Shown: positions 11,884 to 34,082, counted from the first letter of the stretch. The stretch is DNA of 64,000 nt from Brachyhypopomus gauderio (GCF_052324685.1 NC_135223.1:4362279-4426278); one strand, 5' to 3'. The notes: generated by a model from the letters alone, not told the origin. Made by a program: numbers and translations.

Positions 11884-13935
11884 GACTATTGTTTGTAAGG
11901 GCTTTTTTGCCAAATTGTTTAACACAAAAACATCATACACATTATTAAGTATTCTTTTTTTATTCTAAGGTGTCTTCAAAAATCATTTTCAACACGCAAT
12001 TTTTATTCTTAGTCATACATTTACCTCTCTCTGTAAATACGAGATGGATAAAGCATAGTATTTAAACCACCAGCAAGGCGTTCGGTCAAATTATGTCTCC
12101 CCAACAACTTGCAAGATAACGTAACCTATCTAGTGTTAACTAGGTTAACCTTAAACAAATGTTTAACATTCTGGTAACTCACTAGTTAGCTAGTTAGTTT
12201 ATCAATCTAACCTAGCTATTGGCCAACTTTTAGGTAACTAACACGATAATCATATAATAATTATAATTAAATATAATTAAATATAAGTTTACAAAATATC
12301 TTTAAAATATTTTTGCAGGAAAGGAACTGCTCATTATCTTAAGACAAAAAAATTAGTCTATAATAAAGTTTAATCAGTTAATCTAGCTAATGTTAGCTCT
12401 TGAATAAACTAAGCTAACATTAGCTAGCAATAAGAAGTTACCTAGTTTGCTGGCTAACTAGCTAGCTAACATAAATAGCACATCAAATATTCATTCAGTT
12501 GAATTTAAAGTTTAGTTCAAGATACTGAACTATTATTATACCTTCTTATAGTTATCCACATGTTATATGTTATAATACGAAGTGAAAGGTGTGGGCTATC
12601 AAACAGTACTTGAGTATGTTTGATACCCCACAGGTCTACAAGAAACCTTCTGGAGTGAACCTTCCTTTTTCCTCTCTGCACATTTTTAACCTAGCTACTT
12701 CTATCACCATGAGTCAGTGTGCATACTTCTTTTATGCATTGTCAAGATAAAGTACAGGTTAGGATAAAGTAACAGATTAACTTAAATATTAATGTATTGT
12801 ATTAAGTGTTAAATATTGTTTCAGGCAAGGATTGAATGTTTCAAAAAGTTTTGTTTTGACAACTGCATTCTTTAAAAAAGGAAATTTACAACACTTCATA
12901 TAGCCTACCATTGCATGTAGGTCACTTCGAAGTTACAAAGGGAGAACCTTTAATAGGCTGCAAGTTTTAGACATTGTTCCTTTAACATTAGTTTGAGAAA
13001 GTTTCCTCCCACACAACGTTAGCCAACATTGTGAGAACGTTCTCTGTTAGCTGGGGAATAGCGGAACATGCTACAGTGAAGACAAAACAGAGGGCCGAAG
13101 GATCAATGTAAGATCGTCGATTGAGGATAGTTAGTATGAATATTACTTAAAAAATGCAGATTAAACAGATTAAGTTATCAGCCTTAGAGAGCTGATATGT
13201 ATGCTAATACTCTGTAAAAGTTTTTTCTCATACCTTTGTGGGGCAGTGTTTTTCCTTCATTTATATTAATAAATGGAGATTTAAAGAAGGAAGGCTGCCA
13301 AAGAAGGAAAGATGGAAGGATGGAAGATTAAAGGAAAAACTATATTTTAATAACACTCATACATTTCACATTTCTTCACATGTTTACCTTTGGAATGTGT
13401 TCACTAATCATTCTAATAAATGACCATTATGCAAACAGATTTTCATAAAAGGAAAGTGTTAAAATGTTGTGTACTACTTAGATATATGCATTAAGTACTT
13501 AAAAATCTGGTTTCGTTTTAAGGCAAGACACTACAGGTGAATATGGTAAAACATTTAAGTAGAGATCCTCCAATTGATTACTTACATTAAGACAATAACT
13601 TTTTGTATGAAGGGTTTTGATGTTTATGCATATGAGGCATAATCTAATTAAATATGCACATATTTGCATACATTTTAAGAACAAAATATATGAATAATCT
13701 GCTCTGTAAAAACCTTCTGAATGGATAAGACTGGAAAATTTGGTATTCATAAGTACTAATGCACATTTGTGGCTCAGAGAGAAAACAAAGTTTATAACGT
13801 ATTATACGAGAGTTATGCAGTTGTGGAAAACGTGCTGCATAGTAAGAATGCTTTAAAAAAAACTCCTGTTAATAGTTTCTTTTTGTCATGTAATAACATA
13901 CAAATTGAATGAATAAAAGATTAATCTATATCAAA

Positions 13936-14046
13936 TCAAATCAGCATTTGGTGTGACCACACTTTCCCTTCAAAGCAGCATAAATTCTTCTTGCTACACT
14001 TGCACACAATTTTTGAAGGAACTTGGTGGAGGGGTTGTTCCAAACA
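13936..14046 (-). mobile_element. Tc1-like transposon fragment
   Basis: The plus strand here resembles the reverse complement of the 3' end of a common fish Tc1-like transposase: GTGTGACCAC, then AAGCAGCATAAATTCTTCT, and TTTTTGAAGGAACTTGG followed by GTTGTTCCAAAC. The match stops abruptly near 14046, so only the extreme C-terminal coding end and its flank remain. Confidence 0.45.
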
Positions 14047-14343
14047 ACAGCTCCCCACCCCAAAAACAAACTATTAATATTTCTTTTTGTAAGCATTCTT
14101 TCCATACCAGCCTGAACACCTTTGAGAATGTTCAGTACTTTTACACATTACTGTATGTTATAAAATCTAATACATTTCTATTGACAGCCGCTCTTTACAG
14201 ATCCATTATCTAATCATATCGTTAGCAACAATGATATAGAACATGTCTAATAATAGAACAATAGAACATAAAAATAGAACAATACAATAACATTTAATAA
14301 CTAAAATAGCATTGCATGTATGGCCTTTAACTGAAAAGAAATG

Positions 14344-14384
<41 letters not shown>

Positions 14385-14395
14385 CCACCAGTAGA

Positions 14396-14790
14396 ACTGC
14401 CACCTTAGATTGTTGTAAGTCTGTCCTGCACAACAGACACATCCTATATTGCATCCAAGTTATCCAGTCGTGCTCCATACGTAGGTCCCTCATCCATTTC
14501 CTGCCGATGACTTTTTAGTGTTTCTATGCAGTCTCCTGCATGTTTGTTTTGCTCTAGCAATTGTGACTGCCTCAGCTCTTGAGATTTCTGAGCAAATCCC
14601 CAAACTTCACTGTGTTGACACTGATAACTGTGCTCTGAAGACACAGGCTCTCTGTAACACTTTGCATGGCAGAGGCACCTTCATTAAAAGTGGAGGTGGC
14701 CACACTCGCTGCTGTCACAGTCTTTGGTTTTAACTTCGGGAGTTTTCGGACTCCCATATAATGGAGTTGAGGCACTGGGTTTCATCTTCA
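14396..14790 (-). pseudogene. Degenerate coding-like stretch, origin unknown
   Basis: On the minus strand, two overlapping frames (about 14572-14775 and 14444-14644) each give protein-like sequence. The second is predicted to be helical, with Glu/Gln/Lys-rich heptad-like spacing (for example LRQSQLLEQNKHAGDCIETL). A one-base shift would join them. I do not recognise the family. It could be a decayed retrocopy or transposon gene, or chance. Confidence 0.2.
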
Positions 14791-14796
14791 GTGCTT

Positions 14797-17700
14797 CTGT
14801 GCCTCCACAGTGTGATGTAACATGACCTGCGCTGATACATTGGTGCAGACCGCGGTAACAGTAGTGCGTGTTGCATTAGAATGCTTGTTGTAAATTTAGG
14901 GGAAATCTACAGTCACAAAGTCACAAACAAAGTGTAAAATAAACACCCGTTTTGGAAATTTCCCCTTGCCAGCAGCAAGCAGAAAGAAAACATGTTATGG
15001 AAGCAAAATAGCCCAAAATCTCAACATCAACCAGTGCATGATAAAATGTTTTTTGCCTGCCGTGTCTCGCCTTAAATAAGACTATAACTATCTATTATCC
15101 TGACAAGAATAAAATACTATTCTATATATACAAATTCTAGGTCTGTATACACATACACACACACACACAAACACATACAACTCATCTAAACACACACACA
15201 CCATCATGCATTCTTTGGTGCTGCTAATAGGACTTACATTCTTACTGTCATTTTTCTGTTTATCTTTGTTTTTTGTAATGCACTTTGGATATTTTTTTAT
15301 TTTAACTGTGTATTGCATCTTTAATTTATTCTGTCCAGATCTTGTTTTTTGCTCTGCGTTTCCTCATATTGCTTGTACAATCTGAACATCAAATCTCATC
15401 ATTGCCCTCAAATATATAGAAATGGACAAAAAAAAATCGTGGACAAAAAAAAAAAATTGGGAAAAAAAATGTTAGTCCCATGTTACCATGATACATAGTC
15501 GGTCTTATTCCATTCTTAGTCTTGAGGTTGAAATTGAAAAATTGAGGCATTGTTTTGGCTTGCAAAAATCAATGTCGCCCATGTACACATATATGCAAAA
15601 CATGTGCAATATTCCACTCAGACTCATAATGCTGGAAACCAAGTTCATGCGCACATGTGTTGTTTGTAAATATGTGTGCTAAAATATTTTTAATCTATTA
15701 AAAAAAATCAGAGTAGATATGCTGATTTAAAGACTAGGTAGGACAACTCTAGTGCAGTTCTAGTTTGTTGGTCTTGTCCTTGTTGATGTCCTGTTGTGTT
15801 TTATGATATTTTGAATGTGTTTCAAAGAAGATTGTTTTTATTTTTAAAAACATTACTTTTTACCTCACTTTGTTTAATTTGTATATGATATATACAAAAG
15901 TGTTACAAATCTGTGTTTCTTTTCATTAGATAGAAATGTAGAAAATATCCTGGTCTGTCTGACCAAGTGCTTCCAGAATCATGTAGAAAAGAGAAGAAAC
16001 TAAGAAACAAAGCCATTTCTGAGAAAATGCTTCCTTGTAATAGCAAAAAGAACAATAATATATTGCAATAATTGCAAACTTGTAGTTTATGGGTAACTAA
16101 CTGTATATAATCATTAATTGCTTATTTAGTTTCCCAATGGAGAATCAGACAGTTAGATATTAACATGCCATTTTGTTTTAAATATGGCGCCTGTCGTGGC
16201 AAATCTGGGCCAAGTGTCCAGAAATGATGTATCTATACAACACTGAACTACTAAAGGTGTCTACGCCTGTTGAGGGTTCAGGTACTATGACTGTGACTGG
16301 GTTTGGGGGAAACGTTGATGTGTCCTGTGGGTGATGTTAAGATGCTCTTAGTGCAATAGTGATTTTGGGGAACTGTTCAGACTCCCCTAAATCAGGAGTC
16401 TCACAATAGCAGAGGGCCTGTAAGGCTCCTTTTAATGCTGTGAATCCAGACACATTTCTTTTACTAATAAAGTCTTAGAGTCAAATAATTATTGATTTAT
16501 AATGATTAGTCAGACAGGAGATTTATTCTCTTGATCCATATTATTCTCCTCCATTTGTGAGTGTTCAGTCAATGTCCACGTATATATTGTCCTGTTCTTG
16601 TAGTATGCAGCTGTTGAAAACATTTTTGTTTTTAAAAATGTAGAGGATTTAAAATCTCAATTCTTCGTGTAGAGTGTATTCCATAATGTTGTAACCAATT
16701 TAACACAGTCAGGAACTTTGGAACAAATCAAGAACATTTTTGTGTTGAAAATGTGAGCTCCCTCTATGAGGCTACTTTAAGCTGCTGTGTTATTCTAGAA
16801 ACCCATAAACCGCTAGCTAGATTTAACTAGCTTTACCTGCCAACTTGATATGTACATATCTGTATCTATATAATATATGTGAACACCCATTAAAATGATC
16901 TGTAATGCATTTTTCTCAATGTATTCTGGTTATTCAGAGTGCTGCAATCATTAGCTTCTTGTTTTTTTGCAGCTAAGTCAATTTGGCCTTTGTGTATGGG
17001 TGTGTCTGTGTGGGTGGGGTTGGTTGTGGGTGATTGTGTGTTTGTGTGTGAGCTGATCTAAAATCAAGGTCAAATCAAGCTCAGGTCTACAACTTAATAT
17101 GTGAATTCACTCTACATATAAATCAAGGTTTGAAGTTTGAAATTTTTAATCTTAAATAATATATTAAAAACAAACCTGAACTGTGTATGTGTGTGTGTAT
17201 TTTATCTATGCATTTGTGATAATCATGGGGTACTTACGGTGCAACACATTGTCTCTTTATAGGGTACAGGTGAATGTTTTAAAGATTCCACCAATTACAC
17301 ACAATAATTTTTGTTTTGCTTGGTTTTTCCAAGAATTTCTGTCAGGATGAACACTGAATAGAAGGACATATCCCAGAAATTTTACTTTTTTTAGACTTGA
17401 GGTTTTCATTTAATGCCACACCTTCTTGAGCACTCTGTCTAATATCCTCCTCACCTTCTTGAGCACTCTGAGTGTCTAATATCCTCCTCATCTTCTTCAT
17501 TTTGTGCTTACAAATCGTAAAATGATACATGAATGATTCCAACTACAGTTAATAGTGAATTATCTGTTAACAGAACTTTCGCATGCTTAACTTTAACCAT
17601 CATCGACAGGTAAAACCTCCCCAGATTTCTATTGTTGTCAGTTTTAACTAATAAGTTTCCTTTATCAGTGATTCTGCATTGTTTGACCAAAATGTATTAA

Positions 17701-18149
17701 ATGTATCTGGGGTGGACTATTCCATTCTTGCAGCTTAAATATAAAGTTTTGACTAAAATGATAAATACTTTTTAATTTTTCCATGCTACACAGGTTGTAT
17801 CATCAGTACAGAATTACAGTAGATTAAATAAATGTTCACATACATGGTTCACAGCTCATCTCAGGACTGGAGTTCTGCACCCCTTCAAAGATACATTACG
17901 CACCAATGTTACGTGCATGTGTGTTGTTTATATTATAGATTCAATATATATTTTTAATACTTTTTTTATTTCAGATCTTTTTTTTTTCATTTCAAATCTA
18001 TTTCACCACCAATATATATGTAAATTGTGACTTTTTTCACATGGTTAATTTAAGCAACACATCTGATGTTAACATTGTTGAATTTTTAATTCGTGAAATT
18101 GTTTCTTTGCTTTTTCTAACCGTGTCTTTGTCTTTGCTTTTCTCCACAG
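14797..18149. other. AT-rich non-coding DNA
   Basis: No exon, RNA gene or transposon end could be supported. The stretch holds short A runs (15429-15467), a TA-rich tract near 16870 and minor CA tracts near 15153. If the terminal exon candidate at 18150 is real, this is intron or 3' flank of the kcnc2-like gene. Confidence 0.5.
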
Positions 18150-20250
18150 TGTTGAGTTTCTAGCATTCAGCGAAGACGCACTTAGGCATTGCTTTATCAA
18201 TTCACCGATGGAGTATCATCATGCAGATGATGCATGAGGAATGTTGCCATGGCAAGAGGAAGTGACCGGAAAAAGAAGGAAACCTAAATGCCCTTGCCTG
18301 GATCTTCACATGGTAACCAAAGTAACCTCTCGGAATTCCGGACCCACTCCTCTTTCTGAAGGTCCACGCAGCAACAAACTGAGCATTTCACTCATATCCT
18401 GCGAGAAAAAATACTCAAGAAAGAACAAAAAAAAAAACTATGGAAAACAAAAACATTCCAAAATGCATTGGGTCAGCTGTACAAGACAAAAATAAAAAAA
18501 GAAAACAGAGAAGAAGAAGAGAAAACCCACCAGGTGTACCAACTGCTGCGCTAATCTGCAGCCTGGAGTTCTGGGTCTGAACTAGTGTCTGAGAATGATG
18601 GACCAAGCTAGCGTATCCATGTAGCCTCTCTGCTAACACTTTGTAGCATTTGTTGGTGCGGATAAAAACCTCTCCAACAAACTTTTTAGAGACTTTGATT
18701 TTCATTGACAGTTTGCACAGACTGACTAATAATGACTTAGTCATGAACAATCCTTTCACACAACCCCCCCCCCCCCCCCCAACAGAGTAACATGTTGTTA
18801 GCATACTGTTTCCATGTGATAGCTTCTACGTCATTGGACTCAGAAACACTGGTTCTTGGGTGTTTAGAAGACCTCCATATGGAATGGTCATGGACTCAGT
18901 ATTTTCATTCTCCTCTCAGATTTCATGACCCACATTCATAATAGATATGGGTTGCTACTTTCACAGTCTTCCATGATTTTCCATTGGTTCAGGACAGGCA
19001 ACTTCTAATCATTTATCCCAACAGACCAAAGTCCCCTAATAAGACCAAATACTTAATCTGAGGATATATTTCTCAGCTAACCTCTATACCCGTCTATATA
19101 CTTTATCCTTTATGCTACTCTATATAAGTTAACCTCTACACCCCTGCACAGAAAATTACTTTCTCCCTTTACATGCATGTTTGTCAGGTGTAGCAGGTCT
19201 CTCGATGCCCTCGTACCCCTGCCGAACTCATGAACAACAGAAGACCCGTTTTTCCCTTCCTGAGTCTGGCTTGTTTGGAGATGATACTTGGCTGGATTGT
19301 CTTTGTAAAGCTAAAGCTGCCGTTACTGATCTACTGCCACACCATCCCGACTGACCCAACACCTGCTCGGACCAACAACGTGTGCATGCTAACCTTTGAC
19401 CTTTTAGTAAAGACATCTTAGGAGTATGGAACTCCCTAAGGCTGTCTATAGAAGCTCCCATCCAGAAAGGTTGTGGATGCTTGTCTCCACCTTACTCTCT
19501 CTCCAATCTCTCTTTCTTTCTCTCTTTCTCTCTCTATTACATTTTGCTCTTCTGTTTCCTCAAATCACATCAACTGTAACTTGTTCCACCTAACTGACCA
19601 TAAAGAGAGGGGTACCTTCTGACAAAAACAGAAAGGGAATATTAAGAAGAGCATAAAAGAGAACACACACACACAAATATATTGCCAAGTGGGTGGGGAA
19701 AAACTACCAGAAGAAGATGCAGTACTACAGAGGACAGCTATGGTGCCCTAATGAAACCGCATCTGGAAATGCAAACTGCCACCTTGACTTCTTCAGAGGA
19801 AAGGAGCAGGAGAATAAAAAATACACATGCTAAAAAAAAGAAAGAAAAGAAAATTGAAGTGCTGTTCATTACAGACCGGACAATGAAGACATGGAGGTCA
19901 AGAAAAAAATACCAGGAGGACACAAAAAAGAAAGGGAGGAAAACAAATCAGAAAATGCATTTTTGTAACATTGTTTACCAGCATGAGTACTTTGCATGAC
20001 TGTATTTTCTGCAAGCCCTTAGTTGAAGAGAGGAGGGCTAGAAATACAAAAAAAAATTATTATTATTATTATTACAGAAATTAATGAATTAAAAAAGATG
20101 ATATGCAATGAATATAAAAAAGAGTATATTAAAAAGAGCTATATTTTGTTTTGAAATAGTAAGAAAATGTGAATAAATACTGAAGTATATGTATGACTGC
20201 AAGATACACGTTAAACAATGTTTTATTAGTTTAAGGGGGTAAAAAAGAAC
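18150..20250 (+). other. Possible alternative terminal exon and 3' UTR of the kcnc2-like gene
   Basis: A good 3' splice site (pyrimidine tract then CTCCACAG, ending 18149) precedes this region. Spliced in phase 1, as the exon at 9247 requires, it would add Val-Leu-Ser-Phe and stop at 18163. In another phase it encodes 28 residues (from 18151) and stops at 18237. Downstream there are no strong coding signals, and AATAAA near 20173 could end a long 3' UTR. Kv3 genes are known to use alternative C-terminal exons. Assignment here is inference; transcript data would decide it. Confidence 0.35.
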
Positions 20251-21558
20251 CTAAACTCCCCCCAAAAGCTCCTGTGCTAAGAACTGCCCCATGTATTAGA
20301 ACTTCATGTTACTCGTAACATCCACATGTCCACGGATGCCCATGTGCACGCATGAGACTGGGGCGTGTTGTCTGGCGGTGTGAGGATGCGGAGACGCCCT
20401 CTCTGCCTTCGTCTGTAGATTTGGCACTGTTCTTGTTTTTTTGAGGTTTTTTTCTTTGTTTGTTTTTTTGTTTGTTTGTTTTCCAGCTCTAGCTTCTTCT
20501 GTAGCCATGGCGACAGTAGTGGTGCTGATTCTAGAACCTTCTGTAAGCCAGCCTTTTTTTCCCCAGCACGCTTTAAGGCAAAAAAAAAAAAAGAAAAAAA
20601 AAGAAAGATACATCTCATTGTCTCAGTTTGAGTCGAGTATTTCTCATTGGCAATAATAATAACAATAGTAATAGAAATATCTACTGAGTGGAGATGGTAG
20701 CAGAACAGCAGTCTGTGATGGATGCAGTATGATATATGTTCTTTGTACAAGTGACAGTTGGTCTACTCTCAGGTGAAAAACTGGAAAGCTAAGCGTGATA
20801 GTGCCCCAGATGCCTGTTTATATTTCTGCCCACTGTCTGTTGCTTTTGTATGTCCATTCTGTTTCTCTCTATATCTCACCAACAGTCTTTTCTCCCTTTC
20901 AGGGCAGTTTTATTTGAGGCAAATTTGAGGCAAAATTTGCCTCCTGGTTTAAGTTTAACAATGATTGAAGTAGCAATACTTAAATCACATGATATGAATA
21001 TATATATTTGGGGTAGGAACCACCCCCCCCCTCCCCCATGTTTACTTTCATCATATTGGTAGCGTTCTTCCAGTCTCAGAGTCTTTAGAAGTCTTCCCTC
21101 AGACCGGAGCACACTGTCCTGCCCCCCCTGGGCCAATGTCCCATTATTGTGGTGAATTACGAAGGTTGGCCCATGGAGCTCTGTCACTGTGTGGATCGCT
21201 TCATCCTTACGGAGCCGAACAGCCTCGTTCGTCCCTGAATGGCAGTGATTTGCCTGCAGCATAATACAGAATGATGGTGGTGTATTGCGAGTGAGCACAT
21301 GGCTCTCCAGAGAGCTGGAATCAGGCCCAGATCAAGTCTGGGAGACGGTGCGATCCAACTGCGATTTCGTACGTGTATGTCAGTCAAGATTTGCCCTGAA
21401 AGAAAAGGAATTTGGACATGCAGCTAAATCAGCTTTTATTTTTGCTCATATCTTACTGAGGTTTGATATCATGGTAGCAGTCAGGCCTTTTTCAATCCCA
21501 ACAGCATGTAGCAACCGCACAAATTTTGGTTCTGTTGTGTGTGTGTGTGTGTGTGTGT

Positions 21559-22236
21559 CAGTGGGGAACCGTCAGGGCCCTCTACGCCCTCTCAGAGGGC
21601 CTAAAATATTCTTAAAGCATTATATATATAATTATCCAATTTTATTTTATCTACTTACAGTTTGACATTCGACATCTAAACAATTACAAAAATATAAGCA
21701 AATAAAATATTCACCCGTGTCTATTCAATCTGTGTTGGAAGGTGAGGGGTTGAGTGGAAGCCTGTGAGCCTGTGTCTCCCCCTATCAGGACTGTGATGCC
21801 CGCTGTTCGTTTACAGAGGGCCTGGCAGTTATAATTCAGCGCAATACCAGTTTCAAATGACAGCAAAATTGACCAATCATATCTTCTCTCTTAGTGGGCG
21901 GGCTTAACTGTATGATAATTTCCGCCCGCTGTGGCGACGCTAGCTGTCGTTAGCACCATCGCTAGCTAGTTTCGATTCATCCCTTTGACGTCCTCGTGCG
22001 CGTTGTTTACATATTCCGCTTCCGAGAACCACGGAGCTGTGAACCTTATTTTGTTTGGAAACTTATTTTGCTTAAGATGTTATCTAGTACAGATATTATT
22101 GTTTATTGCGTTTTTAAAGCTGTACTGTCGTCTCAGTTTTTCTTTATTTAGTTTATTAAGAAAGGAAAAAAAAATTTTCGGGGGGGGGTGGGGGGGGGGG
22201 TAGCGGGCCCAAGTTTAAAGGTCACGGTTCGCTACT

Positions 22237-22237
<1 letters not shown>
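21559..22237. mobile_element. hAT-type MITE inserted in a GT repeat
   Basis: Ends are CAGTGGGGAACCGT and, in reverse complement, CAGTAGCGAACCGT. Both sides continue directly into GT repeats, so GTGTGTGT serves as the 8-bp target duplication. The interior contains a CGCTAGCTAG-type segment and a G-rich tract near 22180-22200. No transposase frame is present. Confidence 0.75.
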
Positions 22238-22289
<52 letters not shown>

Positions 22290-24829
22290 GTGTGTACATC
22301 TGCATAATTGCTTTACCATGGTATTTACTGTATAGGTTATTGCAGGGGGAGCAATGAACATTGATGCTAGGCCGTGTTGTGCGTTGTAGCCAATCACACG
22401 TCAGGGTGAAGGTTCAGCCTGATGTGAGCACACTGCGGCATGTTTCAGGGGAATGAATCGCAGTGACACACAGAGAGATACAGACAGACAGAGCATGGAG
22501 AGACAGAATCGGAACTTAGCAGAAAGACAGATAAAGGAGAATGTGCAAGACAGATTAAGGGACCATGTGTGCATGTGTTTGTTTTTGTGTTTCAGAATGT
22601 GTCAGGGTATTAGATGCTGCTATGAGAGATATTTATTACACAGATATATATATACACACATATATATATAGACCCTTATGACCTACACTTTTTTATCAAC
22701 TACATAGATTAACAAGGCAGTAGGGGAAAAAACCTTTAAAGCAAACTTATTTATTTTCTTTTTGTTAATATATATTGTTTATACTTTTGGAAATACTTAT
22801 TTCTTAACTTATTGAATGATTCATATTTTATAAAGAGCATATATTGTACATATATAGTTTTGTGCCATTCTGGAGAAGAAAAAAAACTTTTTTTTTTCAT
22901 GAGTGACACCATTTTGTTTTTATGGGTGACATCAGTCTTATTTTAGAATGTATAAAACCACTTTGGTCCAGGGGTCACAAAGTGAAGCGTTATGAATATT
23001 TTAGAGCATACTTCCAGGAAGAAGTGAAAACATACATAAACACATCCAGACACAGAAGCATATGTGTGGTGTTTTATTTGGGGAATGAAAATAGCAATGT
23101 ATTATTTGTTTGAACTTTGTGACGAGATGAAATTGTTTCTGATGTACACATGGTCATAACACACTTGTTAAACTGCCCTGTTAACATTATTCCTTTGGGA
23201 ATGTCTGTCTGTATCCTTCCACTGTGTTTTTCTGTGTCTGCTGTCAGAACGGATGAAGTGGCTCTCAGTTCCTGCGTGTACTGAAGCCTTTGATGTACTT
23301 GAATTAAGGATATGCAATCTTCACCACTCGGACCACTGCCAGCCCTCCCGATCAATCGACATGATCAGTGATTAATGATTAAAGTGATTAATTATCACGT
23401 CGTGCTTTTGTTAACGTCTTCCCCTGGTGTGTATGGGTGGGTGTGTGTGGGTCTGACCCTATAGGTATGCATGCAGTCAAATTTTCCTAAACCTGTCCCG
23501 CTGGGCTCTTTAGCTGGTCCATATTTCCAGAATACCTGGGACAGGTTTGCTGCTCTGATGGGATAAAAAATATGGACTGTGTAGAGACGCTTCATACCAG
23601 GGTCATATATGGGTGATCAAAAAGATGGAACACACAATAGATTTTGTTATTTTTTTATGTTAGACAATGTGCAACTACCGAAAAAGTGGAATTTACAAGG
23701 GGCCGTGTATACAACACGCCTCTGCACACTATATAATGCAAGCATGCATGGGTAAGGTACAGAGTGAATCTGAGAAGGAGGGTGTGCACAGAGTGCAAGT
23801 TTGGATGAAACTCACGCCAAAAGTTACTTTCCAAGTAAAATAACAGCTCGTTAGTGTAATTCATGCAAGATCTGTACCTCCACATCAAATGTCTTTGTGT
23901 GATTCCTTTCAGGCTGTCAGAACATATCAAGAAACATATCAATGAAGTGTTCCACCTGTCACATTTTGGGAAGTGAGACTTAAAACAAAGAGGTGCCCAG
24001 TTTGCAGGTTAAATTCATATCGAACACAAAACTGAGCATTTTGAAGCAGATATTTCAAGAACGGGTTTAACCAAGTCAACTGGATTGTGTAAAAAAAAAA
24101 AAGAAAAACTTAATAAAATATTAAATTGATGTCATATAAAAAATGTGTTCAGTTTCATTCTTGAGATTCCCTTGCCTTGAAATTCAAAGCTGTGCAATTC
24201 TTGTGTATGCTTTGGTCTTTAAAGGATTGTTCTAGAACACCTAGTGTACTGTGATTGGCTAAGGTGCCAACATGTGCTCATCAGCTTGCCTTATTGCCAA
24301 AGGCTTGTCAAGCAACATCCCAAATGGGTTGCCAGGGAATCCCAGCAGTGATCAAGGAACTTGTGTCCCAGAATGTGTAGGTCATGTGAAATCGCCACTT
24401 AATAAAATAAATGCCATTTTTTGTTATAAGTTGAGCAATGAAAGTTGTACAATCTGATTGTGTTTCACAGTCATTTCTGTACTATATGGTGTAGAAGTCA
24501 ATACTATATACCTCAATGTAATATGGTTTTTAACATTCGTTTATTCCTTGAATTCTTTTTTTGGGATAGTGGAAATACAAGACTGGTGTAGTGTTTCTTG
24601 CATGAAAACAAAGCTCCCAACAAGCTCGCCTGGGAAACATTCAAAAACATCCGAGTCAGACATTAAGCCACGATGGTATCACACTAATGCTTCTCCCCAA
24701 CGGCCCCGGGCCCCTAGGAGACGAGAACAACAACGGCGAACATGGACAGTTTGGTCTCTGCATGTCAACAGCCTTCTTCAGAAGGACAGCGATGTGACAG
24801 CGGTCATTCCCCATGTCCCCTTCGGCCCG
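22238..24829. other. Intergenic region and cog7 3' UTR
   Basis: The left part is (GT)n (22238-22285) followed by AT-rich sequence without recognisable genes. The right part, about 24540-24829, is likely cog7 3' UTR: AATAAA occurs on the minus strand near 24537-24543. No exon was found on either strand. Confidence 0.5.
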
Positions 24830-33225
<8,396 letters not shown>

Positions 33226-33902
33226 TTTTGTGGCTTTATACTGCAATATGGAGCATCACTTTTACCATCATTTCAGTCCGTTCTGTAATTTTTCCCCATT
33301 CCTGGTTTGGACACGAAGAGGAAATAAACGGCCCAAGAGAACGAAATGACCATAACAACCAGATACAATTCAAGTAAGGCGACCGCCTCCTCCAGCGTTA
33401 ACGAGAACGAGAACTTAATCCTGGTTCAGAAGATGAGATGTTTGACTCCAACTTCCTGGTTGTCCCCAAGTTATCGCGCCCCCGCGGAAACACGACTGTG
33501 GCAAAGTTCCGCGTGATGGCTGCTGCTGGAGTAAAACACTCATTTTACGTCTCATATCAAAGAGGACATGCGACACGTTTTGAATATTCTAAAATATTTA
33601 GATATGGGGTTTCAACCCAAACGTATATCGGTAAATTGTTATTGATTATGTTGAATGACGCAGAATCAGACGACGTGGCTGAGTGTTACATTAAATATCG
33701 CACGTGTAGACCTCACCTGGTCGCCGCTTCCACTGAAATCGAGGCAGTGTCCCTGTTGTTTTGGACAGAGGGCCTTCATTAGCTGTGCAAATTTTTTGCC
33801 AGTTTATGCTCAAAATAGTAGATGTTTAAAAATCATTCCATAGAGTTCAAATGCTCTGCGCATATAGACGCTGATTCTCTATCCTTAAGTATTCTTTTAT
33901 CC
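33226..33902. promoter_or_regulatory. cog7 upstream region
   Basis: This is the 5' flank of cog7. It contains an open frame on the opposite strand (33438-33782, 114 codons) beginning about 210 bases from the cog7 start codon. I recognise no domain in that frame and no splice-linked neighbour, so I treat it as unproven. CpG content is moderately raised around 33380-33530, consistent with a promoter. Confidence 0.4.
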
Positions 33903-34081
33903 ATTGATCTATATTAATATAGATCAATCATTGATCAATGCTTTTATCTATGCTACCAGCAGTATGTTAGCATTTTTACACGCTGACACTGAAAATGGCA
34001 AAATTCTTAATTCTAGTAGTCTGAAGGTCTTTTTTGAGGTCTTTTCCAGTTTGAAGATGAGTCAACTTTACAACTGTAGTA

Positions 34082-34082
34082 T

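Larger units (their letters stand above)
9629..13055. mobile_element. Candidate 3.4-kb transposon with CCCAGCTAACA ends
   Basis: The left end reads CCCAGCTAACA followed by AAATTACGTTGTCAGAACGT. The right end, reverse complemented, reads CCCAGCTAACA followed by GAGAACGTTCTCACAATGTT. This is an inverted repeat of about 30 bases with an exact 11-base core. I cannot identify a clear target-site duplication. The interior is AT-rich, has many GCTAGCTAAC-type motifs near 12120-12470, no transposase frame, and contains MITE copy 2 at 11568-11883. An alternative is two unrelated fragments that share a terminal motif. Confidence 0.5.

Noticed and set aside
33438-33782. 114-codon plus-strand frame divergent from cog7
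   Set aside because: No recognised domain, no neighbouring exons and no conserved motif. It sits in the GC-richer cog7 promoter, so it is probably a chance frame.
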